NCBI GenBank assembly: GCA_015060335.1
Contig: SUYR01000001.1
Span: forward strand, 1 to 64,000
DNA: 64,000 nt
From: Bacteroidales bacterium
Lineage (GTDB): Bacteria; Bacteroidota; Bacteroidia; Bacteroidales; UBA932
Reading direction: 5' to 3'
A model generated the notes under the pieces. It was not told the origin of the DNA, did no database searches, and saw nothing but the letters and a program-made list of their open reading frames with translations. Position 1 is the first letter of the stretch, and the number at the start of each line of letters is the position of its first letter. This document shows, one piece after another, positions 35,584 to 44,287 of this stretch. The translations under genes and the position numbers were made by a program.

Positions 35584-35745
35584 TCATTTTTCCTTTTCAA
35601 AATGCTCGACTCCCACGCCGCAGGCCGGACACACCCAGCCCTCCGGCAGATCCTCAAATGCTGTTCCCGGTGCGATTCCTCCTTCCGGATCTCCTTCTGC
35701 CGGATCGTAAACGTATCCGCAGAGAATGCATACATATCTGTCCAT
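35584..35745 (-). CDS. Rubredoxin (small iron-sulfur electron carrier)
   Basis: A 53-codon minus-strand frame reads [20 protein letters not shown] and continues to a CPACGVG motif near the end. The two CxxCG-type knuckles (Cys6, Cys9, Cys39, Cys42) bind one iron, and the [28 protein letters not shown] pattern is diagnostic for rubredoxin. It carries single electrons in the cytoplasm of anaerobes, often for oxygen or peroxide reduction. It stands alone between divergent murQ and dnaE, with its own hairpin terminator. Confidence is high despite the small size because all family signatures are present. Confidence 0.95.
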   Translation of the reverse strand: MDRYVCILCGYVYDPAEGDPEGGIAPGTAFEDLPEGWVCPACGVGVEHFEKEK

Positions 35746-35888
35746 ATCTTGTCAATTTAACCGCATCATGGAACTCAAATTTCGGACCATTGACCCGGAT
35801 TGCCTCTTGGCTGTCTTACTCCCCCAAAAACCACTCAAAATGTATTTCGCTGACTCCCCGCGAATTGGACAAAAAATGCGACGCACAA

Positions 35889-35923
35889 TTTGGCTCGAAA
35901 TTATTGAAATGTTTGTACTTTTG
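35889..35923 (+). promoter_or_regulatory. Probable promoter of murQ copy 1
   Basis: TACTTTTG (35916-35923) matches TAnnTTTG, with TTTG at 35889-35892 upstream at a slightly long 23-bp spacing. The ATG follows 22 bp after the -7 element. The rest of the 200-bp gap to rubredoxin shows nothing else. Confidence 0.6.
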
Positions 35924-35945
35924 TATCCGTAATCAGAATATTCAT

Positions 35946-36758
35946 ATGAATACTACAGAGCAGACGTCAAGATATGACAATCTGGATAAGATGTCAACCA
36001 AAGAGTTGCTGACATCAATCAATGCCGAAGACATGACTGTTCCCGTTGCTGTCTCTAAGGCTATTCCTCAGATAGAAAAACTGGTTGACAGGATTGTGGA
36101 GAGGATGATATGCGGAGGCAGAGTCTTTTATGTGGGTGCGGGTACGAGCGGCCGTCTTGGAGTGGTGGACGCTTCTGAAATTCCTCCGACATACGGTGTA
36201 AAAGATAAATTTATCGGTATTATTGCAGGTGGAGATTATGCGATCAGAAACGCAAAGGAAGGCGCAGAGGATAATTTTGACCAGGGCGCTCAGGATGTGT
36301 TGTCATATATGCTGACAAAGAATGATACCGTTATCGGCATTACGGCATCAGGAGGCGCTCCGTATGTTCTGGGAGCCATCAATGCCGCCAAGGAAGTCGG
36401 GGCCCTCACATCCGGCATTACCTGCAATGAGAATTCGCCTGTTGCGGAATCTTCAGATATTCCTGTCGTGGCAGTTGTCGGTCCTGAATTTGTGACCGGC
36501 AGCACAAGGATGAAATCGGGAACTGCTGCCAAGCTTATACTTAACATGATATCTACGACGGTAATGATACGCCTTGGTCATGTTGTCGGCAACAAGATGG
36601 TGGACATGCAGCTTACAAACAGAAAACTTGTTGACAGAGGAACGAGGATGATAATGGAGCAGACAGGTATCACAGATTACGAATATGCAAAGTCGCTCCT
36701 CCTGAAGTTCGGTCAGGTCCGTGAGGCCGTGGAGCACTGTAATAGCGGAAGAATATGA
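35946..36758 (+). CDS. murQ: N-acetylmuramic acid 6-phosphate etherase, copy 1
   Basis: The enzyme cleaves the D-lactyl ether of MurNAc-6-phosphate to give GlcNAc-6-phosphate and lactate in peptidoglycan recycling. The start at 35946 (270 aa) follows a good promoter and gives MNTTEQTSRYDNLDKMSTKE, aligned with E. coli MurQ; an upstream in-frame extension is noncoding. The SIS fold motifs GAGTSGRLGVVDASEIPPTY and GITASGGAPYVLGAI are present. The catalytic glutamates equivalent to E. coli Glu83 and Glu114 are Glu78 and Glu108. VTGSTRMKSGTAAKLILNM follows. It is shorter than E. coli MurQ (298 aa) at the C terminus. It overlaps the phosphatase gene by 4 bp. A second copy lies at 51080. Confidence 0.93.
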   Translation: MNTTEQTSRYDNLDKMSTKELLTSINAEDMTVPVAVSKAIPQIEKLVDRIVERMICGGRVFYVGAGTSGRLGVVDASEIPPTYGVKDKFIGIIAGGDYAIRNAKEGAEDNFDQGAQDVLSYMLTKNDTVIGITASGGAPYVLGAINAAKEVGALTSGITCNENSPVAESSDIPVVAVVGPEFVTGSTRMKSGTAAKLILNMISTTVMIRLGHVVGNKMVDMQLTNRKLVDRGTRMIMEQTGITDYEYAKSLLLKFGQVREAVEHCNSGRI

Positions 36759-38005
36759 GAAAGCTATTGACATTTTTCCTGTCTGTAGTAACGGCAGTCT
36801 GCTCTTCAGCGCAGGACCACAGACAGGCTATAACCGAAAACCCCAGGCAGGCTGCGGCGAATCTCTGCAATTACGAGTATGTGCCGGCTAAATATACTGC
36901 AGCACCGAAAGGCTACAAGCCGTTCTATATCTGGCATTACGGCAGACATGGATCGAGATATATGTCTTCTTCTGTAGAGACAGATGCCGTACGTCCTGTT
37001 TTTGAAATGGCAGACAGTTGTGGTCTGCTGACCGAGACGGGAAAGATGTACTGGGCTGACCTCAAGTCGATACTGGACGAGCAGGACGGCATGGTGGGAA
37101 TGCTCACTACGCTCGGAGCGGAGGAACATCGCGGCATAGGAGGACGGATGGCAAGGAATTTTCCACAGGTATTCAAGGGCCGCAAAAAGGTACGTTGCGT
37201 GTCGAGTACCTCGCCAAGATGCCTGCTGAGCATGACAAATTTCACGCATGCCTTGGACGAGGGCACAAAGGATATTGAATTCGATTTCATTACCGGACCT
37301 AAGTATTATGCATATATTGCATATCATCCGGAAGTACAGGAGGGAGTCATTCTTTCCGGAGACAAAGAGATGGACTTCCGTAGAGCAGAATCGTGTCCTG
37401 AAATACTCTTAAGCCACTTTTTTACCAATCTTGACAAGATGTCCCAGACTATAGCAGACCCGTATGTCTTTGAGCGTCGTCTCTATCAGCTCTCATGTAT
37501 GGGACACCTTACCGACCATGGAAAATGCCTGCTGGAATATTTTCCTCAGGAGGCCCTGATAAGAAACTGGGAGGCCCGCAATGCCCGTTTCTTCCTTGCC
37601 TATGCCAATTCAAAGGAACTGCCACACTATGCGTCTGAGGTGGCTGCTCCTATGATGAAGGTCATGCTGGCCGACATGGATGCGGCACTCAGGAAGGACA
37701 GCCCAGTTGCTGCTGACCTGAGCTTCGGTCACGATGTGACACTGATGCCGCTTATTTCCCATATAGGCATTAAAGGCATGCATGAGAAATTATCATTCGA
37801 AGAAGTCAACGATAAATGGAGCTCTGCCGACTATATATGCATGGGCTCCAATATCCAGTTCATATTCTACACCAACAGAAAAGGAGATATCCTCGTGAAG
37901 ATCATGTATAACGAAAAGGAGACCTCCATACCTGCGCTGGAAGCCTCCTTTGGTCCATATTACCGATGGGATACCTTGAGGGACTACCTCACCGGACTTG
38001 AATAA
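36755..38005 (+). CDS. Histidine acid phosphatase family protein (MINPP/phytase-like), secreted
   Basis: The 416-aa product has a signal peptide ending near VCSSAQ. The branch-2 histidine phosphatase signatures are visible: WHYGRHGSRYMSS (nucleophile His in RHGxR) and SFGHDVTLMPL (HD proton donor pair). Bacteroidetes relatives include multiple inositol polyphosphate phosphatases. It would remove phosphate from inositol phosphates or sugar phosphates in the periplasm. The ATGA overlap with murQ means translational coupling, which suggests that it dephosphorylates a wall- or sugar-derived compound, but this is inference. It is convergent with GH78, with no gap between stop codons. Confidence 0.85.
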   Translation: MRKLLTFFLSVVTAVCSSAQDHRQAITENPRQAAANLCNYEYVPAKYTAAPKGYKPFYIWHYGRHGSRYMSSSVETDAVRPVFEMADSCGLLTETGKMYWADLKSILDEQDGMVGMLTTLGAEEHRGIGGRMARNFPQVFKGRKKVRCVSSTSPRCLLSMTNFTHALDEGTKDIEFDFITGPKYYAYIAYHPEVQEGVILSGDKEMDFRRAESCPEILLSHFFTNLDKMSQTIADPYVFERRLYQLSCMGHLTDHGKCLLEYFPQEALIRNWEARNARFFLAYANSKELPHYASEVAAPMMKVMLADMDAALRKDSPVAADLSFGHDVTLMPLISHIGIKGMHEKLSFEEVNDKWSSADYICMGSNIQFIFYTNRKGDILVKIMYNEKETSIPALEASFGPYYRWDTLRDYLTGLE

Positions 38006-40213
38006 TCATTTCCTGCAGACTATTTCGTATTCACCCTCCTTCAGAGTCATCTGCCTTCCGGCAGGCTTTCCGCCAAGGGTGATGGATGAATATTCCTGCT
38101 GCGGCACCACTACTGTAGCAGTTGTTCCCTTCGGAATGCTGACATTCATTACGAATGCTTCCTCGTTATCCTTGAATGAAGACGAAATCATTCCTGCGAC
38201 GCTCGGAATGGTTATGCTGCACTCTGAAATGACAGGATAAGGGCAGATCTCGAACTCCTTCCAGCCCGGCACTGTAGGACGCACTCCACAGATGTTTTCT
38301 GCAATCACTGTAAGCATTCCGCCGCTCCACGCGTGGTTGGTCGAGCCACCGCCATATCCGCCTTCTTCCCATCCTTCGAACAAGGTCGTATGTAGGTTGT
38401 CCGCTATCATAGGACCGAAGCGTTTCTTGAATCTTTCTATTGCAAAATCTCCGTGTCCCTTCTTTACAAGTGCCTCAAGCACATATTTCTCCATATATGG
38501 CGAAGCGTGCTTCTGGGTCTTCAGCAGCTGGAAGATCTGCTCATGCTTGTCTTCATCGGCCAGTCCGGAAAGAATGGCCATAGCCTGCACGCGGTCGTCC
38601 GTCGCGCCCTGATATGAAGGATATCTGTAGGCGTATCCGTTCCAATGGGTATTGAAAGCCTTATAGATGGACTCCCTGATGCGTGTATATTCAGGAATAT
38701 CTGCCTCGTTTCCGGTAAGTTCTGCCATGTCAGTAGCAGCCTGAAGGGCAAGATAATGCCATGCTGCAAGCAGAAGGCGGAGATCTATGTTTGTGCCCCA
38801 GTCACCCCAGGACCATCCTCCCTTTCTGCCTACTGTAAGCCCGTCTTCGTCCAGAGTCCAGACAGAAAGATACTTTCTGACAGCAGGATAGACATATTCC
38901 ATTGTCTCCTTGTCCCCTGTATGCATGTAGTAATACCAGAATCCGTACGGACCGACAGAACTGAGCATCTGTGCCGGAAGTTCATTCTTCCACGTGCCGG
39001 AAGGAACAGGAGAGTATATTGTACCGTCTGCCCTCTGCCAGTCCACAAGCTCATGGATAGCTTTTCTGACAAGTGCATTGGCATTAGGAGACAGCTGGTA
39101 GAAACTCTGGCCGATCAGCACCGTCACATCTCCCCACCACTGTGCCCTTTCTCTGTCCGGACAGTCGAAATATGTATCGCGCATGTTCACATAAAGCGTA
39201 CGCATAGCCTTACCCCAGAATCGGTTTATCGTCTCGTCCGAGCAGGTGAATCTGCCTTCGAACTCACAGTCATATCCTGTCTCGCGATATCCCACCGAGT
39301 TGATAACGATTCCGGACTCCGCAGGATATATGATACGGAGCTCGTCGCCGTTCATCCATCCAAGGGATTCATACTTCTGACGGCCCTCTTTTGTGATATA
39401 TTCAGCCCTGATGCACGGCTCGCTTCCACCCATGATATGGTCGGTCTCCATGCGGATAAGAGTGCCTCCGGCAGCATCAGTCACATCAATCACAGGCGTC
39501 ATCTGAGTGTTGTACGGCAGACGCGCTGCAAGGACCTTATTGCCTTGATCGTCGGAAGTCTCGGTAAATGCGACCTCGACGATTCCATAATCCTTCCATT
39601 GCGGGATAGGACGCAGTACAAGGTCTCCCCACGGCTGGTCTCCCCACCTTCCGATCTCAACGGACGGCTTCAATCTGTCCTGTCCTTCAAGACGTGCATC
39701 ATACCTGATATTCGCCTCTGACAGTCTGTAGTTAGGTTTCGGCTTGTCAGCGGTCTGGAATGCGTCAAGCCTCTGGCTCAGCCAAGTCCTGTCGCTTGCC
39801 AGACCGATTCCCGGAGCATCGAATATGATTCCTGACTTTCCGCTGCTGTTATGTGAAAAGCCCGACTTTCCGAAGTACCAAAGAAGCAGCCTGATGTCGT
39901 TCTTTCCCTTCTTCAGATAAGGGGCGAGGTCTATGATGTCGTAATATGAATCATTGCGGTTGGGACCTCTCTTGAGTCCGCCCTCGAACACAGCCATCTC
40001 GCCGTTGATCCAAAGCCAGTACTTGGAGTCCGCTGCAATCCTGGCTTCGGCTTTCTTGACCTTCTTCTTGAGATCGAAGTCTTTTCTGAACTCGATCCAT
40101 ACATTCCTTTCGTTGCATGTGGAATCATCCGCAGTGATCCAATTAGCCTCCTGTGCCTGCACTGAGCTGATGAAAATCAGCGACAGGGCCAGCAATGCGA
40201 TTGTTCGTTTCAT
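38006..40213 (-). CDS. GH78-like alpha-L-rhamnosidase family protein
   Basis: The 735-aa product has a signal peptide ending at SSVQAQ. The N-terminal part (about 25-330) is a beta-sandwich of the rhamnosidase type (AEARIAADSKYWLWINGEMA, DLAPYLKKGKNDIRLLLWYF). The (alpha/alpha)6 barrel follows with DCPDRERAQWWGDVTVLIGQ, which holds the GH78 acid Glu in the RERxxWxGD motif, and STNHAWSGGMLTVIAENICG. A C-terminal beta domain ends it. Rhamnosidase activity is the family norm, but many Bacteroidales GH78-like proteins are untested. It starts 4 bp after the DeoR regulator gene, so the two are one operon. Confidence 0.8.
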   Translation of the reverse strand: MKRTIALLALSLIFISSVQAQEANWITADDSTCNERNVWIEFRKDFDLKKKVKKAEARIAADSKYWLWINGEMAVFEGGLKRGPNRNDSYYDIIDLAPYLKKGKNDIRLLLWYFGKSGFSHNSSGKSGIIFDAPGIGLASDRTWLSQRLDAFQTADKPKPNYRLSEANIRYDARLEGQDRLKPSVEIGRWGDQPWGDLVLRPIPQWKDYGIVEVAFTETSDDQGNKVLAARLPYNTQMTPVIDVTDAAGGTLIRMETDHIMGGSEPCIRAEYITKEGRQKYESLGWMNGDELRIIYPAESGIVINSVGYRETGYDCEFEGRFTCSDETINRFWGKAMRTLYVNMRDTYFDCPDRERAQWWGDVTVLIGQSFYQLSPNANALVRKAIHELVDWQRADGTIYSPVPSGTWKNELPAQMLSSVGPYGFWYYYMHTGDKETMEYVYPAVRKYLSVWTLDEDGLTVGRKGGWSWGDWGTNIDLRLLLAAWHYLALQAATDMAELTGNEADIPEYTRIRESIYKAFNTHWNGYAYRYPSYQGATDDRVQAMAILSGLADEDKHEQIFQLLKTQKHASPYMEKYVLEALVKKGHGDFAIERFKKRFGPMIADNLHTTLFEGWEEGGYGGGSTNHAWSGGMLTVIAENICGVRPTVPGWKEFEICPYPVISECSITIPSVAGMISSSFKDNEEAFVMNVSIPKGTTATVVVPQQEYSSITLGGKPAGRQMTLKEGEYEIVCRK

Positions 40214-40217
40214 AGTA

Positions 40218-40985
40218 TTATTCGGCTATTAATAGTTTTACTCCCATATTCTCTATACTCTGTCTTGTCTCCATCGGCAGTCCGCTGTCGGTGATCAGGA
40301 TATCGATGTCGCCGATTTCGCAGATCCTTGCGAATCCTCTTTTGCCGAACTTGCTGGAGTCTGCCAGAACGATTGTAGTCTGCGAAGACTGCATCATCTT
40401 CTGTGTAATGCTGGCTTCCTCTCCGGTGCCGCATGTGAGCCCGTATTCCATGTCGATACCGTCAACTCCGAAGAAGGCCTTCGAGCAGTAAAGGTTTTCG
40501 ATGGTCTTGCTGGCTTCGGCGCCCAGCACTGACAGCGTGTTGCCGTACAGGATACCTCCGACCTGCATGACTGTAATGCCCGGAATCTCTCCCAAGTGTG
40601 CGGAAATATTCACAGATATGCTGACTACATTGAGCCTGCTCATTGGTTTCAGATTCTCGGCAAAGACCGTAATTGTCGAGCCCGATGCGATAAGTATCGA
40701 TTCCTCATTCTTGATAAGAGACACCGCCTTCTTTGCAATCTTCTGTTTCGCTTCGAAATTTATCAGTCTCTTTGTGCTGAGATTGATGTCCACAGCATGT
40801 TGCGATTGCATGAGGGCGCTGCCGTGGGCTCTCTGTAGAAGTCCCTGAGTCTCAAGGTATGTGAGATCTTTTCTGATGGTCGTCTGAGTGACCCCGAACG
40901 CTTTCGCAAGTTCAGAAACTTTTACGAATCCATCCTTCACAATGTGGTTCAAAATGTGTTTTCTACGTTCTGACAGTGTTGACAT
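40218..40985 (-). CDS. DeoR-family transcriptional regulator
   Basis: The 255-aa product has an N-terminal DeoR HTH (ERRKHILNHIVKDGFVKVSE, LAKAFGVTQTTIRKDLTYLE) and a C-terminal DeoR sensor domain (ILIASGSTITVFAENL, AFFGVDGIDMEYGLTCGTGE, TIVLADSSKFGKRGFARI). Such sensors bind sugar phosphates. It is transcribed away from the SusC operon at 41204 and coupled to GH78. The 218-bp divergent gap carries a TTTCG/CGAAA palindrome like DeoR/AgaR-type operators, so I infer that it controls both itself and the region-3 locus, perhaps in response to GlcNAc-6-phosphate or a related amino-sugar phosphate. Confidence 0.9.
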   Translation of the reverse strand: MSTLSERRKHILNHIVKDGFVKVSELAKAFGVTQTTIRKDLTYLETQGLLQRAHGSALMQSQHAVDINLSTKRLINFEAKQKIAKKAVSLIKNEESILIASGSTITVFAENLKPMSRLNVVSISVNISAHLGEIPGITVMQVGGILYGNTLSVLGAEASKTIENLYCSKAFFGVDGIDMEYGLTCGTGEEASITQKMMQSSQTTIVLADSSKFGKRGFARICEIGDIDILITDSGLPMETRQSIENMGVKLLIAE

Positions 40986-41009
40986 TTATGTGGAAATTAG
41001 TGCTGATGC

Positions 41010-41017
41010 CAAAGGTA
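41010..41017 (-). promoter_or_regulatory. -7 element of the deoR-GH78 operon
   Basis: TACCTTTG on the minus strand matches TAnnTTTG and lies 25 bp before the regulator start. No clear TTG is found at the -33 position (around 41037), suggesting a weak or regulated promoter. Confidence 0.5.
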
Positions 41018-41045
41018 GTCAAATTTCTTGAAAATCAGTAGTGAG

Positions 41046-41092
41046 GTTTCGTTTTTGTACAAAACGAAACAGAAATCGACATAAAACGAAAC
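41046..41092. promoter_or_regulatory. Candidate DeoR operator: palindrome plus a third half-site
   Basis: GTTTCGTTTT (41046-41055) and AAAACGAAAC (41061-41070) form a perfect 10-bp inverted repeat around TGTAC. AAAACGAAAC occurs again at 41083-41092, 22 bp (two helical turns) away. TTTCG-rich repeats are known operators for several DeoR-family proteins, such as AgaR. It lies just upstream of the deoR -33 region and about 40 bp upstream of the SusC promoter. Confidence 0.7.
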
Positions 41093-41129
41093 AAAACAAA
41101 GCGCCGTTGTCGATTTTTTGCCTTTTTTG

Positions 41130-41161
41130 TTGCGAAAATGAAATTTTAATTTCTATATTTG
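41130..41161 (+). promoter_or_regulatory. Promoter of the region-3 SusC operon
   Basis: TTG (41130-41132), 21-bp spacing and TATATTTG (41154-41161) match the Bacteroidetes consensus. The leader to the SusC ATG at 41204 is about 38 nt. Confidence 0.7.
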
Positions 41162-41203
41162 GAAAAACAACCCAATTAATAACCCTTAAAACTACAAAAA
41201 CTT

Positions 41204-44200
41204 ATGAGTCCGATTAAGCAATTCACATTGGCCCTCACATGCGTTTTAACGCTGATGGGGGGGGCAGCATATGCCCAGAATAGGACGGTTACGGGCGTCG
41301 TATCGGCGACTTCAGGCGAAAGTGTTATAGGCGCCGGAGTGCTGATTGACGGAACAACGAAGGGTGTAACTACTGATCTCGACGGCAAGTACTCCATTGA
41401 AGTTCCGGGTGATGCCGTTCTTGTTTTCTCAAGCATTGGCTACAAGACCGTAAAGGTAAAGGTCAACGATCGAGCCGTAGTCAATGTCACCCTTGAAAAC
41501 GATTCTCAGCTTCTCGAAGAAGCAGTAGCAGTCGGTTACGGTAATCAGAGCAAGCTTACCCTGACTGGTTCGGTAGCTCAGACAACAGGTCGCGAACTCG
41601 CAAAGAACTCTTCAGTCAACCTTTCACAGGGTCTTGCAGGTCGTATGCCGGGTGTGATTGTCAACAACCGTACAGGTGAGCCTGGTAAGGATGACGCAAC
41701 AATGTACATCCGTGGCCGCTCAACACTCGGTAACAATTCTCCTCTCATCATCATCGACGGTATCCCTGGTCGTGGAGACGAATTCTCACGTCTTACAGGA
41801 GATGAAATCGAGAGCATCAACGTTCTTAAGGATGCTTCAGGCGCTATCTACGGTGCACGCTCTGCAAACGGTGTAATCCTTGTTACCACAAAGCGCGGTA
41901 AATATGGAGACGCTCCAAGAGTTACATTCACATATGACCTTGGTCTTCAGCAGCCTACCAAGACTGTACAGATGGCAGATGCTGTCCTTTTTGCAGAGGC
42001 ATACAATGCGTCCCTCGCCATCACAGGTGCAGCGCCTATCTATAATGAAACTCAGCTCAATCACTACAGGACCGGAGACGATCCTATCCTTTATCCTAAT
42101 ATTGACTGGTATGATATGGCTGTCAAGCCTGTTTCTGCTCAGCATAAATATGGTGTGAGCATCAACGGAGGTTCTGACAGGGTGGCTTACTTCGTTCAGT
42201 TCAACGGACAGTTCCAGGACGGTATCTACCACAAGTCCGCTACAAACTACAGCCAGTACAATGTCCGTTCTAACATTGACATTCAGGTAACCAAGGGCAT
42301 CAAGCTCGGTTTCGACCTCAATGCACGTCAGCAGCATAAGAACTACTCTGCTTTCGGAGCAAGTGGCGACGGTGGTATCTTCTACATGCTTCAGCGTAGA
42401 TTCCCTACCTCTCAGCCATTCTATCCTGATTATCCATATGAAAGATATACAGGCGGTGACAACCCTATCGTAATGGTTCAGGACATCACCGGTTACAACA
42501 AGACTACCATCAATACAGTAAATGCAACATTCTCTGCAAACTGGGATCTCAGCTGGATCACAAAGGGTCTGTCTGTAAACGGTAAGATGGCGTACGACGT
42601 TGTTCAGTCTTTCAACAAGACATGGAAGAAGAACTGGAAGTACTGGAAGTATGATGAGATTACAGAGACATATGAGCAGAAGACTTCAGCAAACTTCACC
42701 AGCCCTAATCTTTCAGAGTCTCAGAACAACTGTCATACAATCACTATCAATGCCAATATCAACTATGACCGTGATTTCAACGGACACCATGTGACAGCTC
42801 TCGCAGGTTTCGAGCAGAGCCAGTTCAGAAGAGACAAATTCAATGCAGCTATCAATCAGTATGATTCTGATATTCTTGACGAGTTCTTCGCTGGTACAGC
42901 TGACAAGGCTTACTATGATATAGGTGGTTCGGCAGCTGAGACTGCACGTCGAAGCTTCTTCGGCCGTGTAGGATACGACTGGAAGAGCAAGTATATGATC
43001 CAGGGTATCGTCCGTCTCGACGGATCGGAGAACTTCCCTAAGGAAAACCGTTGGGGCGTGTTCCCAGGCGTTTCAGTAGGTTGGCGTATTTCAGAAGAGC
43101 CTTGGGTCAAGGACAATGCCCCTGCTCTTACAAACCTCAAGCTCCGTGCATCTTTCGGACAGCAGGGTAACGACCAGGTATCTGCATTCCAGTACATGAC
43201 AACTTATAGCTATAGCGAGGCAATCCGTTATAGCATGGAGGTAGATGGAAAGAAGGTTAACGCTATCATCCCGGGTGTAATTCCTAACCCTAACATCACA
43301 TGGGAAGTTGCCAACACTTGGAATGTCGGTGTTGACGGTAACATCAACAACGGTATGTTCGGATGGGAAGTAGAAGCATTCCACACCCGTCGTTCAAACA
43401 TCCTTTGCTCTCGTAGCGGTTCTGTCCCTTATTATACAGGTCTTACAGGCTCTCTTCCTGCTGAGAACATCGGTATCGTATCCAACAAGGGTGTCGAGCT
43501 CCAGCTCTCACACGAGAATCGCGTGGCAAACGGTGAATTCATGTATCAGATTACAGGTAACTTCATGTATGTAAGAAACAGAATCGAGTATATGGACGAA
43601 GCTCCTTACGGTGAGAAATACAAATATATGGAGCAGACAGGTCATCCTATGGGTTCTACCCTCCTTTATGTTGCGAAGGGTATCAACAAGACTCAGGAAG
43701 ACCTCGACAATAACCCACAGTACAAGGGAGCTACTCTTGGTGACCTTATGTTCGAAGACCTTGACGGTGACGGACAGATCACTTCTTTCGACCGGAAGCG
43801 TTGCGACCTTACAACCGTTCCGGAGATTGTATTCGGTCTCAACTTCACAGCTCAATATAAGGGCTTTGACTTCACAATGCTCCTTCAGGGACAGGGCCGT
43901 GCAAGATATCTGTATATGCCGACCACTGACCCTCAGTCAGACAACCTTGAGTATCATACAGCAAAGAATGCCTGGACTCTTGACAACAGGGATTCTGATT
44001 GCCCTCGTATCGGTTCACAGATCACAAGATTGAACTCGACATATTGGTATAGGAATGCTTCATTCCTGCGTCTTAAGAACGTAGAACTCGGTTATACTAT
44101 TCCTCAGAAGGCGTTCGGTAAGGTTCCGATCAGAGGTCTCAGATTCTACATTGCAGGTTACAACCTTCTTACTCTCACAGGACTTAAGGAAGTCGACCCA

Positions 44201-44269
44201 GAGTCAAGCAGTCGTAGCTCATACCCTCAGATGCGTATTTACAACGCAGGTGTTAAACTTTCATTCTAA
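41204..44269 (+). CDS. SusC/RagA-family TonB-linked outer-membrane transporter (region 3)
   Basis: The 1021-aa product has a signal peptide (MSPIKQFTLALTCVLTLMGG, cleaved after AYAQ), a carboxypeptidase-regulatory-like domain (TVTGVVSATSGESVIGAGVL), a plug (AVAVGYGNQSKLTLTGSVAQ; YIRGRSTLGNNSPLIIIDGI; LKDASGAIYGARSANGVILV) and a barrel ending RIYNAGVKLSF. The plug lacks one Ala-Thr pair often seen (DASATAIYG), which is a common variant. It imports the solubilised products of the locus. It is the first gene of an operon reaching to at least 61.8 kb. A G8 tract in codons 18-21 could make expression phase-variable. Confidence 0.95.
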   Translation: MSPIKQFTLALTCVLTLMGGAAYAQNRTVTGVVSATSGESVIGAGVLIDGTTKGVTTDLDGKYSIEVPGDAVLVFSSIGYKTVKVKVNDRAVVNVTLENDSQLLEEAVAVGYGNQSKLTLTGSVAQTTGRELAKNSSVNLSQGLAGRMPGVIVNNRTGEPGKDDATMYIRGRSTLGNNSPLIIIDGIPGRGDEFSRLTGDEIESINVLKDASGAIYGARSANGVILVTTKRGKYGDAPRVTFTYDLGLQQPTKTVQMADAVLFAEAYNASLAITGAAPIYNETQLNHYRTGDDPILYPNIDWYDMAVKPVSAQHKYGVSINGGSDRVAYFVQFNGQFQDGIYHKSATNYSQYNVRSNIDIQVTKGIKLGFDLNARQQHKNYSAFGASGDGGIFYMLQRRFPTSQPFYPDYPYERYTGGDNPIVMVQDITGYNKTTINTVNATFSANWDLSWITKGLSVNGKMAYDVVQSFNKTWKKNWKYWKYDEITETYEQKTSANFTSPNLSESQNNCHTITINANINYDRDFNGHHVTALAGFEQSQFRRDKFNAAINQYDSDILDEFFAGTADKAYYDIGGSAAETARRSFFGRVGYDWKSKYMIQGIVRLDGSENFPKENRWGVFPGVSVGWRISEEPWVKDNAPALTNLKLRASFGQQGNDQVSAFQYMTTYSYSEAIRYSMEVDGKKVNAIIPGVIPNPNITWEVANTWNVGVDGNINNGMFGWEVEAFHTRRSNILCSRSGSVPYYTGLTGSLPAENIGIVSNKGVELQLSHENRVANGEFMYQITGNFMYVRNRIEYMDEAPYGEKYKYMEQTGHPMGSTLLYVAKGINKTQEDLDNNPQYKGATLGDLMFEDLDGDGQITSFDRKRCDLTTVPEIVFGLNFTAQYKGFDFTMLLQGQGRARYLYMPTTDPQSDNLEYHTAKNAWTLDNRDSDCPRIGSQITRLNSTYWYRNASFLRLKNVELGYTIPQKAFGKVPIRGLRFYIAGYNLLTLTGLKEVDPESSSRSSYPQMRIYNAGVKLSF
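41257..41264 (+). repeat. Eight-G homopolymer within the SusC signal-peptide codons
   Basis: The run of eight G residues encodes the end of Met-Gly-Gly-Ala in the signal peptide. In its present length the frame is open. A slip of one or two bases would truncate SusC after the leader. Confidence 0.9.
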
Positions 44270-44274
44270 TTCCT

Positions 44275-44280
44275 AAGGAG
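44275..44280 (+). promoter_or_regulatory. Strong Shine-Dalgarno site before SusD
   Basis: AAGGAG lies 7 nt before the SusD ATG at 44288. Strong SD sites are uncommon in Bacteroidetes, whose starts usually have A-rich upstream sequence, so this may raise SusD output. Confidence 0.6.
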
Positions 44281-44287
44281 ATATTTT

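Noticed and set aside
35541..35735. 64-codon minus-strand frame over rubredoxin
   Set aside because: The neighbouring frame encodes a rubredoxin with both CxxCG knuckles, so this frame is a shadow.
35469..35945. Upstream extension of murQ copy 1 by 159 codons
   Set aside because: It covers the dnaE promoter, the rubredoxin gene on the other strand and the murQ promoter; MurQ homology begins only at the ATG at 35946.
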